Both the position numbers and the translations under genes were made by a program. 64,000 nt of DNA from Bacillota bacterium. GTDB taxonomy: Bacteria; Bacillota; Dethiobacteria; DTU022. The notes beneath the pieces were generated by a model, which made no database searches, had not been told where the DNA came from, and saw only the letters and a list, made by a program, of their open reading frames with translations. Numbering within the stretch: the first letter of the stretch is position 1; each line of letters starts with the position of its first letter. Location of the stretch: positions 86,829-150,828 of the forward strand of contig JAABTH010000003.1 in the NCBI GenBank assembly GCA_011389985.1. The letters are read 5' to 3'. This document shows, in pieces, positions 53,803 to 62,163 of this stretch.

Positions 53803-55478
53803 TAGTATATTGGTTGCCCTCCATACTGTGGCTCTACTTCATGATCTGGATATTTTATATTTATAGCTTTTATCAATTCGCCTGCTTCCCGGTTAGAAAC
53901 ATCCTGGCCGTAAAATACAGTAATGATATCATTTTCTTCGTCTACTATATCACTGACCAGTTCAATTGCTAAATTGTGTAAATTCTGACCGGCAGAGATA
54001 ATTTTATCGCCATTTAGACCGAGAAACTGTCCTGCTTTTATCTTAACTCCCTTTACAGTTGTATCCCTGGTAGCGTATGTAATTAAACCGGTTTTTACTT
54101 CTTCAATGCTTTGAAGCATGTTTTCCATATTTACTTCTATAGTCAGCATAGGATTGAATGCTATTAGTGCAGCGAGCCCTTCCGGAAGTGTCCTTGTTTT
54201 TAAGACCTCTACATTTTTTTCAGTAAGCGCCTTGACCTGTTCTGCCACCATAATGATATTTCTGTTGTTCGGCAAAATAATAGCCTTTTGCTGGGGCAGA
54301 TTTTCAACTGCTTTTAGCAGATCTTCTACATTGGGGTTCATTGTCTGCCCGCCATATACAATTTCATCTGCGCCAAGACTTAAGAATATTTCACGAAACC
54401 CTTCTCCGAAGGATACAGAAATGAGGCCTGCTTCTCCCTTTTGGTGCGGAATGACAGAGGACATAATAAATTTGTTTTCATCAACAGGCTTATTCCGGGT
54501 TACTGTTCCCCGATGCTGATCGATCATATTATCAATTTTTATGTCATGAATAGTTCCGAACTTTTGACCTATCTGGAGCACAAGTCCCGGTGAAGCGGTA
54601 TGAATATGCACTTTTGCAACTTTATTGTAGTCAGCAACAAGCAGGGAATCTCCATGTGGTGAAAGTAAAATTTCCAGTTTGTCGAACTTTCCGTTTTCAT
54701 TTTTTACAATGAATTCTGTACAATAAGGGTATTCCAAATCAAATGGTTCTAGATGGCTTTCAGCAGTGCCTGCAGTTGTATCAATTGTTCCTACAGGATC
54801 AACAGCAAGGTCTTTCCTGTGGTTTAGCATGTCATTAAATGATTTTTTCATTGCGTAGAGACATCCTTCAAAGAATACGAGAAGACCAAGCCCCCCGGCA
54901 TCAACAACACCGGCTTCCTTCAGCGCCGGCAGCATATCCGTGGTTCTTGCCAAAGCTTCTTTTCCGCTTCTGACTGCTTCTTCCAGGCTGTCGTAAAGGT
55001 TTTCTCCTTTTTTTGCTGCAGACCGAATACCACGGGCCATCTCGCGGGATACAGTTAAAATAGTGCCTTCAACCGGTTTAGATACAGCTTTGTAGGCATA
55101 AACAACACCGTATTGAAATGCCCTGCTTAGTTCTGCAGTTGAGATGTGGTCTTTTTTTCGCAGTCCGTGGGCAATACCTCTTAATATTTGTGACAGGATT
55201 ACCCCCGAATTACCGCGGGCGCCTAAAAGGGCTCGTGAAGCAACTATTTCAGATAGCTCCCCGATAGACTGTCCCTTGTAAGATAAAGATCCTTCAACTG
55301 CAGCTTTTAAGGTCATACTCATATTTGTTCCCGTGTCTCCGTCAGGAACGGGGAACACATTTAAAGCATTTATTCGCTCTTTTTCACGTTCAAAAAAGTA
55401 ATTTGCGCCAAGAATCATTTTTTTGAAATCATTAGCGTGAAGCAAGTTACCTTGCTCATTTTTTGATCTTGTAGTCAA
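53781..55478 (-). CDS. fakA: DAK2-domain protein YloV/FakA, fatty acid kinase
   Basis: 565 aa, normal length, from TTG with CAGGAG 8 nt upstream. N-terminal DhaL/DAK2 kinase domain (about 15-210): GANYFFEREKERINALNVFPVPDGDTGTNMSMTLKAAV, with Asp ligands for Mg-ATP, GARGNSGVILSQILRG and VVDAGGLGLLVFFEGCL. Then the FakA middle domain (YCTEFIVKNENGKFDKLE, HGDSLLVADYNKVAKVHIHT) and the C-terminal DegV-like part (YGGQTMNPNVEDLLKAVE, AIILPNNRNIIMVAEQV). It phosphorylates fatty acids held by a FakB carrier; no FakB gene is here. Confidence 0.94.
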   Translation of the reverse strand: MTTRSKNEQGNLLHANDFKKMILGANYFFEREKERINALNVFPVPDGDTGTNMSMTLKAAVEGSLSYKGQSIGELSEIVASRALLGARGNSGVILSQILRGIAHGLRKKDHISTAELSRAFQYGVVYAYKAVSKPVEGTILTVSREMARGIRSAAKKGENLYDSLEEAVRSGKEALARTTDMLPALKEAGVVDAGGLGLLVFFEGCLYAMKKSFNDMLNHRKDLAVDPVGTIDTTAGTAESHLEPFDLEYPYCTEFIVKNENGKFDKLEILLSPHGDSLLVADYNKVAKVHIHTASPGLVLQIGQKFGTIHDIKIDNMIDQHRGTVTRNKPVDENKFIMSSVIPHQKGEAGLISVSFGEGFREIFLSLGADEIVYGGQTMNPNVEDLLKAVENLPQQKAIILPNNRNIIMVAEQVKALTEKNVEVLKTRTLPEGLAALIAFNPMLTIEVNMENMLQSIEEVKTGLITYATRDTTVKGVKIKAGQFLGLNGDKIISAGQNLHNLAIELVSDIVDEENDIITVFYGQDVSNREAGELIKAINIKYPDHEVEPQYGGQPIYYYIFSVE

Positions 55479-55586
55479 TGTATTTCTCCTGTAAATTAAT
55501 ATTGAATTCTACTATACTGAATAATAACATAATTTTAATGAACAGGCCAATAAAGCACAAAAGACAAAATTGCAACTTTTTCTATC

Positions 55587-56537
55587 CTAGACATGGTTGC
55601 GCAGCATTAATTCCGCCGGATGCGGTTCTAAGTATGTTTGGTTTTGTAAGTATTCAACCTTATATTTTCTAATATAATGGTTCAACAGAGTCAGGGGAAC
55701 GACAAGCGGTAGATGTTGCCAGGAATAACTGTCAATAACTCCTAAAAGTTCAGCTTTTTCATCAGAAGTAAGATCTTTTTTAAAGTAGCCCATGATGTGC
55801 TGTAAAACATTGACGTTCTTTTTAACTGTGGCTTTTAAGTTGAGCGCTTCCAATAAATTTTCCTGGTAGGAAAAGAATAATTCTTTCGGGCCGGTTTTTT
55901 TACCCGATGCAACCAGTTTACCCATAGCGGATAAATGTTTTGTGCTGTGAGCCATTATCTGAAGCTTATGACAGGCATGAAACAAAATCAGTTTTTTATA
56001 ATCAGGAGCATTAGCTAAAAAATCTTTCCATCGTTGGTAACAGAAAACTTTTTCAATAAAATTTTCTCTGAGATGAGCGTCCTGCAGGCGGCCTTCTTCC
56101 TCGACAGGGAGAAGAGGGTATGCATTTACCATGGACGCAGCGAAGAGTCCTCTTCCGTTTTTCCTTGCCATGCCTGAGTTCCCATAAACTTTTACCCTGT
56201 ACAGGCCTGAGCTCGGAGAATTTTTTTTAAAAATAAAAGCAGAGAGGTTTTCTTTCTCAAGCTCCTTAACCTTACGATTGCAGAAACTTAACATTCTGGA
56301 TGTGTGATCAATTCCGGTTTTGGTAGTCAAAAGCTTTGGACTTACCGGATCGCCGACCAGTCGCATGGTTTCGCGGGGTACGGGAAGGCCACACTCCACC
56401 TCCGGGCAAACAGGAATAAATTCAAAGTAGTTACCAAGAACATCAGTAATATAGCGATCATGTTTATGCCCTCCATCAAAACGAACCGGGTTACCCAGCA
56501 GACAGGAGCTGACGCCGACACGAATTTTATTTTCCAC
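55587..56537 (-). CDS. DUF523-DUF1722 (YbgA/TudS-related) protein
   Basis: 316 aa. The DUF523 half (about 5-155) starts RVGVSSCLLGNPVRFDGGHKHD, with FIPVCPEVECGLPVPRE. The DUF1722 half (about 190-310) includes ILFHACHKLQIMAHSTKHLSAMGKLV and HIMGYFKKDL ... LLNHYIRKYKVEYLQNQTYLEPHP. DUF523 includes thiouracil desulfurases (TudS) that hold an iron-sulfur cluster with three cysteines. Cys12 and Cys44 or Cys49 are present. The third, expected in SPxCG, is Ser110 in KKNSPSSGLYRVKVYG, so the usual cluster site looks incomplete. Confidence 0.85.
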   Translation of the reverse strand: MENKIRVGVSSCLLGNPVRFDGGHKHDRYITDVLGNYFEFIPVCPEVECGLPVPRETMRLVGDPVSPKLLTTKTGIDHTSRMLSFCNRKVKELEKENLSAFIFKKNSPSSGLYRVKVYGNSGMARKNGRGLFAASMVNAYPLLPVEEEGRLQDAHLRENFIEKVFCYQRWKDFLANAPDYKKLILFHACHKLQIMAHSTKHLSAMGKLVASGKKTGPKELFFSYQENLLEALNLKATVKKNVNVLQHIMGYFKKDLTSDEKAELLGVIDSYSWQHLPLVVPLTLLNHYIRKYKVEYLQNQTYLEPHPAELMLRNHV

Positions 56538-56759
56538 ACAAACACCCCCGGGTGACTATATTCGACTTTTCAGCAGGGGTTTCCTTTCGCGGCGGTTGTT
56601 TGGTTATACAAAAAGGTTAAGGCACTGGCTTTATCAAAACAAAACAATAAAATGTTTAACAGTATTTATTAAAAGTTAATTTAGAAATAATCATTTGGAA
56701 CCTGCTGAATGGTATAATTGTCTTAATCGGCAGAATGATTTAAGGGAGGTTTTCGAATT

Positions 56760-57674
56760 ATGATAAAGATGATAAGAGGATTGTTTTTTCTAATGATGAT
56801 CATTTCCATCGCAGCTATTGTAATATCCGGTTGCGGTTCAACTGAAACTGATGCTGATCAACAGGTAGTTCTTGAAGGTGAAGGTGTGCTGGTAGGACAA
56901 ATTGACTCTCACTCAGTTGAAATTGAAATTGATGGTCAGAATCGTGCTTATGCCCTGGGCGAAAATGTCAGTATAGAAAAAATAGCTGACGGATCAACTA
57001 TAGCATTTACATATATTAATGAAGAGTCAGGGCCGGTATTGCTTTCTGTTGAAGTATTGGATTCTATCCCTGATGTGTTGTCTGCAGAAGGTATATATAA
57101 TGGCCAGATAGACAGCAATTCGGTAGAAATTGAGGTGGATGGCGAGCCGAGAGCATTTTCTATATCACCTGACCTTATACTCGGAAATCTGGAAAGTGGC
57201 TCGCAAATTGAGTTTACTTACCGGGAAGAAAAAGACCGGCCTCTCTTAATCTCAATTGATCATTTTGAACAGCCGGTAAAAGATACAGAAGATATACTGG
57301 TTGGTGAAGGGGTTTTTGTCGGCCAGATAGATCCCCAGTCAGTTGAACTTCAAATTAACAGGGCTTTTGTTTTGGCGGAAGATATAAAGATTGAAGAGAT
57401 AGAGGATGGTTCCATGGTTGCCTTCACCTTCGTGGAAACCGGTCAAAGGGCGGTTCTTGAATCTATTGTGGCTGTTAATGAGCCTGTTGAAGGAGAAGTT
57501 ATGCATGGCACTTATATTGGCCAAATTGACGGTCAATCAGTGGAAATAAGCTACTACCAGGCTTTTGCCATAGGTGAGGCAAATGTAGAAGGGTTAACAG
57601 ATGGTTCCGATGTTGTTTTCACTTATCTGCCGGGCGCACACAGACCTGTTTTAGTAACCATAACAGCTAAGTAA
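56760..57674 (+). CDS. Lipoprotein with four internal repeats
   Basis: 304 aa. Lipoprotein signal ending IVISGC (about residues 21-26). The mature part is four repeats of about 60-65 residues, each following G-x-Y/V-x-GQID-x-x-SVEI...AFx(I/L)...DGS-x-(I/V)xFTY: GVLVGQIDSHSVEIEID, GIYNGQIDSNSVEIEVD, GVFVGQIDPQSVELQI and GTYIGQIDGQSVEISYY. The repeats look like small beta barrels or sandwiches. No known family recognised. The surface location is clear, the role is not. An extended -10 (TGGTATAAT, TATAAT at 56713) lies upstream without a clear -35. It precedes the two beta-helix genes on the same strand. Confidence 0.75.
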   Translation: MIKMIRGLFFLMMIISIAAIVISGCGSTETDADQQVVLEGEGVLVGQIDSHSVEIEIDGQNRAYALGENVSIEKIADGSTIAFTYINEESGPVLLSVEVLDSIPDVLSAEGIYNGQIDSNSVEIEVDGEPRAFSISPDLILGNLESGSQIEFTYREEKDRPLLISIDHFEQPVKDTEDILVGEGVFVGQIDPQSVELQINRAFVLAEDIKIEEIEDGSMVAFTFVETGQRAVLESIVAVNEPVEGEVMHGTYIGQIDGQSVEISYYQAFAIGEANVEGLTDGSDVVFTYLPGAHRPVLVTITAK

Positions 57675-57920
57675 AATAAGTATATTATCATCGTTGACTG
57701 AATAACAGCGGTAAACTTATTTCATGATCTGGTGGTATTATTTTGTCTACTTGTTTTACAGATGCAGAACATGTTAATATAGGTAGGTACTCTAAATTGC
57801 ACTAGGAGTCTGTTTTTTTGTTTTGACTAAATTCAACACTGCCTGGCTAATAATATCTATCGGTTTTAGATGAATTTAATCAGTGCAGGTTGAGATTATT
57901 GTTTTGAGAGGGGTATCGTA

Positions 57921-59279
57921 ATGGTAGATTGCAAGTCTTGTGGTATGTCTTATGACGAAAAAGAATTCGATATCTGCCCTTATTGTGGTGAAGAACATGA
58001 AGGTACTTCTGCCGATAAAGCCGCAGCTAAAGATGTTCTTCCGCAGAAAGATAGGGATGAAGAATTAGATGGCTCTGAAGATAAGAAGCCGGATCAAATA
58101 CAGCCTGCCGGCAATAAACTAAAATATGTCATCATCGGCGTGGTTGCTCTTGCGGTCATAGCTGCGATAATCTTCACTCTTTTTTCTTTCGGTGACGCTT
58201 CAGTAACTGTTCCCGATAAATATGCAACAATCCAGGAAGCTCTAGATGCTGCTGAAGATGGCGATGTGATCGTGGTGCAGATTGGGGTTTACAGGGAAAG
58301 CATCGATTTTAAAGGTAAAAATATTACCCTGCAAAGTGTAGATCCCAATGATCCTGCTGTTGTCTCCGAAACAATTATTGACGGTGGTGGCAGCGGAACT
58401 GTTGTTTCTTTCAGAAGCGGTGAAACTGAAGGCGCTGTATTAAGCGGTTTCACCATTACCCGCGGAAGTGGTGTGCTTGTATCCGGCGGCAGCTCGCCGG
58501 TAATTGAAAAATGCATTATTGAAGACAATACGGCTGAATTTGGCGCCGGAATTGCTGTTTTCGATTCTTCGCCAACGATTAGGGAAAATTTGATAACCGG
58601 CAATTCAGGCTTCCTTGGTGGAGGAATGTTCATCGAAGAATCTTCCCCGCTTGTTCATGACAATACTATTACCGGGAACAGGGCTGAAATGGGCAGTGGA
58701 ATGGTTATTATTTCCAATTCATCGCCAACTGTAAATGATAATTTAATCGCCGACAATACAGCCGCCAGGCTTGGCGGCGGAATAGTTGTTGCTGTTAATT
58801 CAACTCCGGTTATCAGGGAAAATGTAATTACCGGCAACCGTGCCGAGCGTAATGGCGGAGGGCTCTTGATTGAAGAGTCTGAGCCTGTTGTCGAAAATAA
58901 CAACATCTCCCGCAACAGGGCGGCTAATGGCGGTGGAATTTTTATAGTAAATTCTCTTCATACCGACCTCGTTATTAAAGGTAATAATATTGCAGACAAC
59001 CTTGCCTATATAGCCGGGGGAGGTTTGTACATGGAGGGTTCCTCCCCTACTGTTGAGGAAAATGAATTTATTAACAATATCTCTGAATTTTTAGGTGGAG
59101 CTGTAGCAGTTTATAATTCTTCACCGGTAATTGTGCTTAATCTATTTGAAAATAACCAGGCACAGGATGTAAGCGGAGGGGGCGCAATCTGGGCCTCGGC
59201 AGATTCAAGTCTTGTGCTAAATGATCCCGACGACAACAGATACCTGCAGAATATACCGGATGATCTGTTTCAGGAGTAG
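57921..59279 (+). CDS. Membrane-anchored right-handed beta-helix protein with N-terminal zinc ribbon
   Basis: 452 aa. Residues 1-27 form a zinc ribbon (CKSCGMSYDEKEFDICPYCGEE). A charged linker leads to one membrane helix (YVIIGVVALAVIAAIIFTLFSF, about 73-95). Outside the cell a parallel beta-helix follows: VTVPDKYATIQEALDAAEDGDVIVVQIGVYRESIDFKGKNITLQS, then about ten rungs of the form SSPxIxxNxIxGNxAxxGGGIxV. The fold matches NosD/pectate-lyase-like repeats, which bind or cleave polysaccharides, but no catalytic residues can be pointed out. Topology: ribbon inside, helix outside. A close paralogue follows 46 bp downstream. Confidence 0.82.
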   Translation: MVDCKSCGMSYDEKEFDICPYCGEEHEGTSADKAAAKDVLPQKDRDEELDGSEDKKPDQIQPAGNKLKYVIIGVVALAVIAAIIFTLFSFGDASVTVPDKYATIQEALDAAEDGDVIVVQIGVYRESIDFKGKNITLQSVDPNDPAVVSETIIDGGGSGTVVSFRSGETEGAVLSGFTITRGSGVLVSGGSSPVIEKCIIEDNTAEFGAGIAVFDSSPTIRENLITGNSGFLGGGMFIEESSPLVHDNTITGNRAEMGSGMVIISNSSPTVNDNLIADNTAARLGGGIVVAVNSTPVIRENVITGNRAERNGGGLLIEESEPVVENNNISRNRAANGGGIFIVNSLHTDLVIKGNNIADNLAYIAGGGLYMEGSSPTVEENEFINNISEFLGGAVAVYNSSPVIVLNLFENNQAQDVSGGGAIWASADSSLVLNDPDDNRYLQNIPDDLFQE

Positions 59280-59325
59280 ATAAGCCTAAATTTAAGCAGG
59301 TGGTAGTGGAAAGGAGTATTTCATA

Positions 59326-61023
59326 ATGACAGAAAAAAACGGAGCTGGCTCCGGTAAATTAAAATTTATTATCATTGGTGTTGTGGTGTTAATTGCTGCT
59401 GTTTTGGGAGTGCTGTTTTTATATAATCCGAATCTTGCGGTACCCGGTAAATACAGAACTATTCAGTCTGCAATTGAGGCTGCGAATGACGGTGATGTTA
59501 TTGTTGTTGACCCGGGAGTTTATTACGAGCTGATCGATTTTCTGGGTAAGGATATTACAATCCGCAGCACCGATCCCGAAGATCCTGATATTGTGGCTGA
59601 TACGATTATAGATGGCCGCAGAAGAGGCTCAGTTGTAACATTTGCCGGTGGTGAAGGCTCAGGGGCTGTCCTGGAGGGCTTTACCATAACTAGTGGAGTA
59701 GGCACCTTTCAAACATTAACACACGAGTATGAAGGCGAAGAAGTCATTAATGAGGGTAATTACGGTGGTGGCATTCTTATTTCTGCCGGTAGTTCACCTA
59801 CAATCAGAAATAATGTAATTACCAACAACAACGTTGATCTTGACGGTGGAGGTATCGCTGTGCAGGACAACTCGAGTCCGACCATCACAGATAATGTAAT
59901 AGAAAATAATAGTGCCTTTAACGGGGGAGCAATTGCTATTTGGCAGTCAAACCCGATTATAGAAAACAATAAGTTAGGTAATAACCGGGCAAATTACCTC
60001 GGCGGAGCAATCCTGGTTGATTTTGACTCGTCGCCATCGGTTAGCAGCAATGAAATTAATCACAACAGTTCTACGAGTGGTGGTGGTATTGCAGTTTGGT
60101 CTGCTGATCCGCTCATATCTTCCAATGCAATTCACAATAACTCGGCAATATGGTATGGTGGCGGCATCGCGATATTTGATGCTTCGCCAACAATCGACAG
60201 TAACGAGATATCGAGAAACTCGGCGACAAATAATGGTGGCGGTATTGCTGTGGCCGAGAATTCTTCACCGGTAATAAGCAACAATAATATCAATAGGAAC
60301 TTCACTGATGAAAATGGTGGCGGTGTAGCTGTTATTGAAAACTCTTCACCAGTTATTTCTGACAATATCATTTCTGATAATGCTGTTTTATTTGGCGGTG
60401 GCGGAATTTATGTCAACGATTCTACAGCAGAAATTAGCGGAACCAATATTTTCGGGAATCTTGTGCAGCAGGATGGTGGCGGAATTGCTGCTGTTGCCGG
60501 TTCAACAATAGCTATTACGAATTCTATAATTGATGATAATGCAGCAGGCAGAGCCGGCGGTGGAATGGTTGTTGGTGACGGATCGAGCGTCAATTTAGAG
60601 GAAACCACAATTTCTAAAAACAGTGCTTCAACCGGCGGAGGTATTATAATCCAGAGATCGAACCTGGTTATGAATATGAGCATGGTAAATGACAATAAAG
60701 CTGAGTCAGGCTCCGGAGGTGGCGTGCTCATGGTAGTAAATTCCCAGGGTGAAATTCAGAACACTAGTTTTTCTGGTAATATAGCTTTTGAATTCGGAGG
60801 TGGGATGGTTGCTTTCGATGAATCAACCGTTTCGCTCAGAAATAATGATTTTATTGGGAATGAAGCCCAGATGGGCGGTGCCTTCATCGGTTTTGGTGAC
60901 GCCAGTATTAACTTAAGCGATCCTGACAATAACACCTATAGCGGTAATGTCCCTGAAGATGTCGAGCCGGTTGATGAAGAACCGGAAGATGAGGAAGAAG
61001 CGGAAGAAGCGGAAGAACAGTAA
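59326..61023 (+). CDS. Membrane-anchored right-handed beta-helix protein, paralogue
   Basis: 565 aa. Same design as its neighbour without the zinc ribbon: a short cytoplasmic start, membrane helix (FIIIGVVVLIAAVLGVLFLYN, about 14-34), then LAVPGKYRTIQSAIEAANDGDVIVVDPGVYYELIDFLGKDITIRS and about sixteen rungs (NNGGGIAVAENSSPVISNNNI). It ends in a strongly acidic tail (EEPEDEEEAEEAEEQ). Tandem duplication with divergence and more rungs. ATG behind AAAGGAG. Probably exported through the same route and displayed on the cell surface; substrate unknown. Confidence 0.82.
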   Translation: MTEKNGAGSGKLKFIIIGVVVLIAAVLGVLFLYNPNLAVPGKYRTIQSAIEAANDGDVIVVDPGVYYELIDFLGKDITIRSTDPEDPDIVADTIIDGRRRGSVVTFAGGEGSGAVLEGFTITSGVGTFQTLTHEYEGEEVINEGNYGGGILISAGSSPTIRNNVITNNNVDLDGGGIAVQDNSSPTITDNVIENNSAFNGGAIAIWQSNPIIENNKLGNNRANYLGGAILVDFDSSPSVSSNEINHNSSTSGGGIAVWSADPLISSNAIHNNSAIWYGGGIAIFDASPTIDSNEISRNSATNNGGGIAVAENSSPVISNNNINRNFTDENGGGVAVIENSSPVISDNIISDNAVLFGGGGIYVNDSTAEISGTNIFGNLVQQDGGGIAAVAGSTIAITNSIIDDNAAGRAGGGMVVGDGSSVNLEETTISKNSASTGGGIIIQRSNLVMNMSMVNDNKAESGSGGGVLMVVNSQGEIQNTSFSGNIAFEFGGGMVAFDESTVSLRNNDFIGNEAQMGGAFIGFGDASINLSDPDNNTYSGNVPEDVEPVDEEPEDEEEAEEAEEQ

Positions 61024-61075
61024 GTAGAATTAAAAAATAGTTTATTTCCGGTTAATATTTTGGGGCTGTCGGGCA

Positions 61076-61978
61076 TCAATCTTTGATGAACAGACGGCCC
61101 CATGTTTCTGTTATTGCTCTTTGGGCAGCAAATGAAGTGATATCGTTGTGATCAAGAGGCGGTGATACTTCAACTACGTCTATACCGACAAGCGGCAGTG
61201 ATGCAAACTTTTCGATTAGTGTATAAAGATCTCTGGTTGAAAAACCACCCGGCTTCGGTGTTCCTGTGCCTGGAGCAAAGGCAGGATCAAGAAAGTCGAT
61301 ATCAAGGGTAATATATATAGCTTCACAGTCGCTTAAACCTTTACAAACAGTTTCAGCTGTGTAATTCAGCCCACGCCTGTTCATTTCGGCGGCTGTGATT
61401 ATATTTGCTGACCTGCCGTCGATAAATTGCAGTTCCTGAGTTTCAAAAGAACGAATACCGACAAACCATAAATGCCCGAGCGGCAGTTTGTATTTTTCGA
61501 GGACCCGCCGGTGGGTACTGCCGTGCGAGAGCTTGTTTCCCCCTATTTCATCGCAGAGATCGAGATGGGCATCTAAATGAATTACTCCTAAGTTATTGCC
61601 CCATCTATCCGCTGCAGCACTGAGTAGAGGAATACTGACGGAATGATCACCGCCAATAAAAGTCGGGAACCCCGCTTTGAACAATTCAGCTGCTTTATTC
61701 TCCACCATTACGAAGTAGTCAGCCTGGCTCTGACCGGCCGGATCAATATTGCCCAGATCAAGCACTTTGATATTGCTCATCAAGCGTCCATCTTCAGTTG
61801 TTGGTTCAATATGTCCGGAAATACTTCTGATTCTGTCCGGGCCCTCAGCCGCACCTCTGCGAAAAGAGGCAGCACCGTCATAAGGCAGCCCCAGCACCAG
61901 GATGTCAGCTTCCTCTGGAGATAAATTCTGATTATCTAATCCGTTCCATATGCTAATATTATTGACAGTTTCTTTCAA
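61076..61978 (-). CDS. Agmatinase-like ureohydrolase
   Basis: 300 aa from TTG 61978. Arginase fold with the binuclear manganese ligands in order: GGDHSV, LDAHLDLCDEIGG (DAHxD), SHGSTHRRVL and LDIDFLDPAFAPGTGTPKPGG (DxD). The close match to bacterial agmatinases suggests conversion of agmatine to putrescine and urea; guanidinobutyrase or formimidoylglutamase cannot be excluded. No polyamine partner gene is adjacent. Confidence 0.88.
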   Translation of the reverse strand: MKETVNNISIWNGLDNQNLSPEEADILVLGLPYDGAASFRRGAAEGPDRIRSISGHIEPTTEDGRLMSNIKVLDLGNIDPAGQSQADYFVMVENKAAELFKAGFPTFIGGDHSVSIPLLSAAADRWGNNLGVIHLDAHLDLCDEIGGNKLSHGSTHRRVLEKYKLPLGHLWFVGIRSFETQELQFIDGRSANIITAAEMNRRGLNYTAETVCKGLSDCEAIYITLDIDFLDPAFAPGTGTPKPGGFSTRDLYTLIEKFASLPLVGIDVVEVSPPLDHNDITSFAAQRAITETWGRLFIKD

Positions 61979-62093
61979 TTTATTAGACCGCCTTTCAACC
62001 GAGATTTATTATAAGTATGAAGAATATATCTTTTTAAATAGTATACCAGCAATTACTAAAAAACGGCACCTCTTGCTAAAAAGCCTTTTAATG

Positions 62094-62133
62094 AAAAACC
62101 CGGGCGCTGGAAATAATTCCATTCTACCCGGGT
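62094..62133 (-). terminator. Rho-independent terminator of the right-edge gene
   Basis: On the minus strand ACCCGGGT and ACCCGGGC-side arms (CCCGGG at 62099-62104 and 62127-62132) enclose a 22-nt loop and are followed by a T-run (AAAAA at 62094-62098 on +). It lies about 30 bp after the stop codon. Confidence 0.75.
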
Positions 62134-62163
62134 CTGTGATTTGTATATTCCTGACTATGTTAT

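Noticed and set aside
58289-60731. Several Pro/Ser-rich minus-strand ORFs opposite the beta-helix genes
   Set aside because: Antisense shadows of the repeated GGG/SSP rungs.
58400-61000. Possible CRISPR-like or tandem DNA repeats in the beta-helix genes
   Set aside because: The periodicity is in the protein rungs, with variable codons and no constant repeat/spacer pattern.
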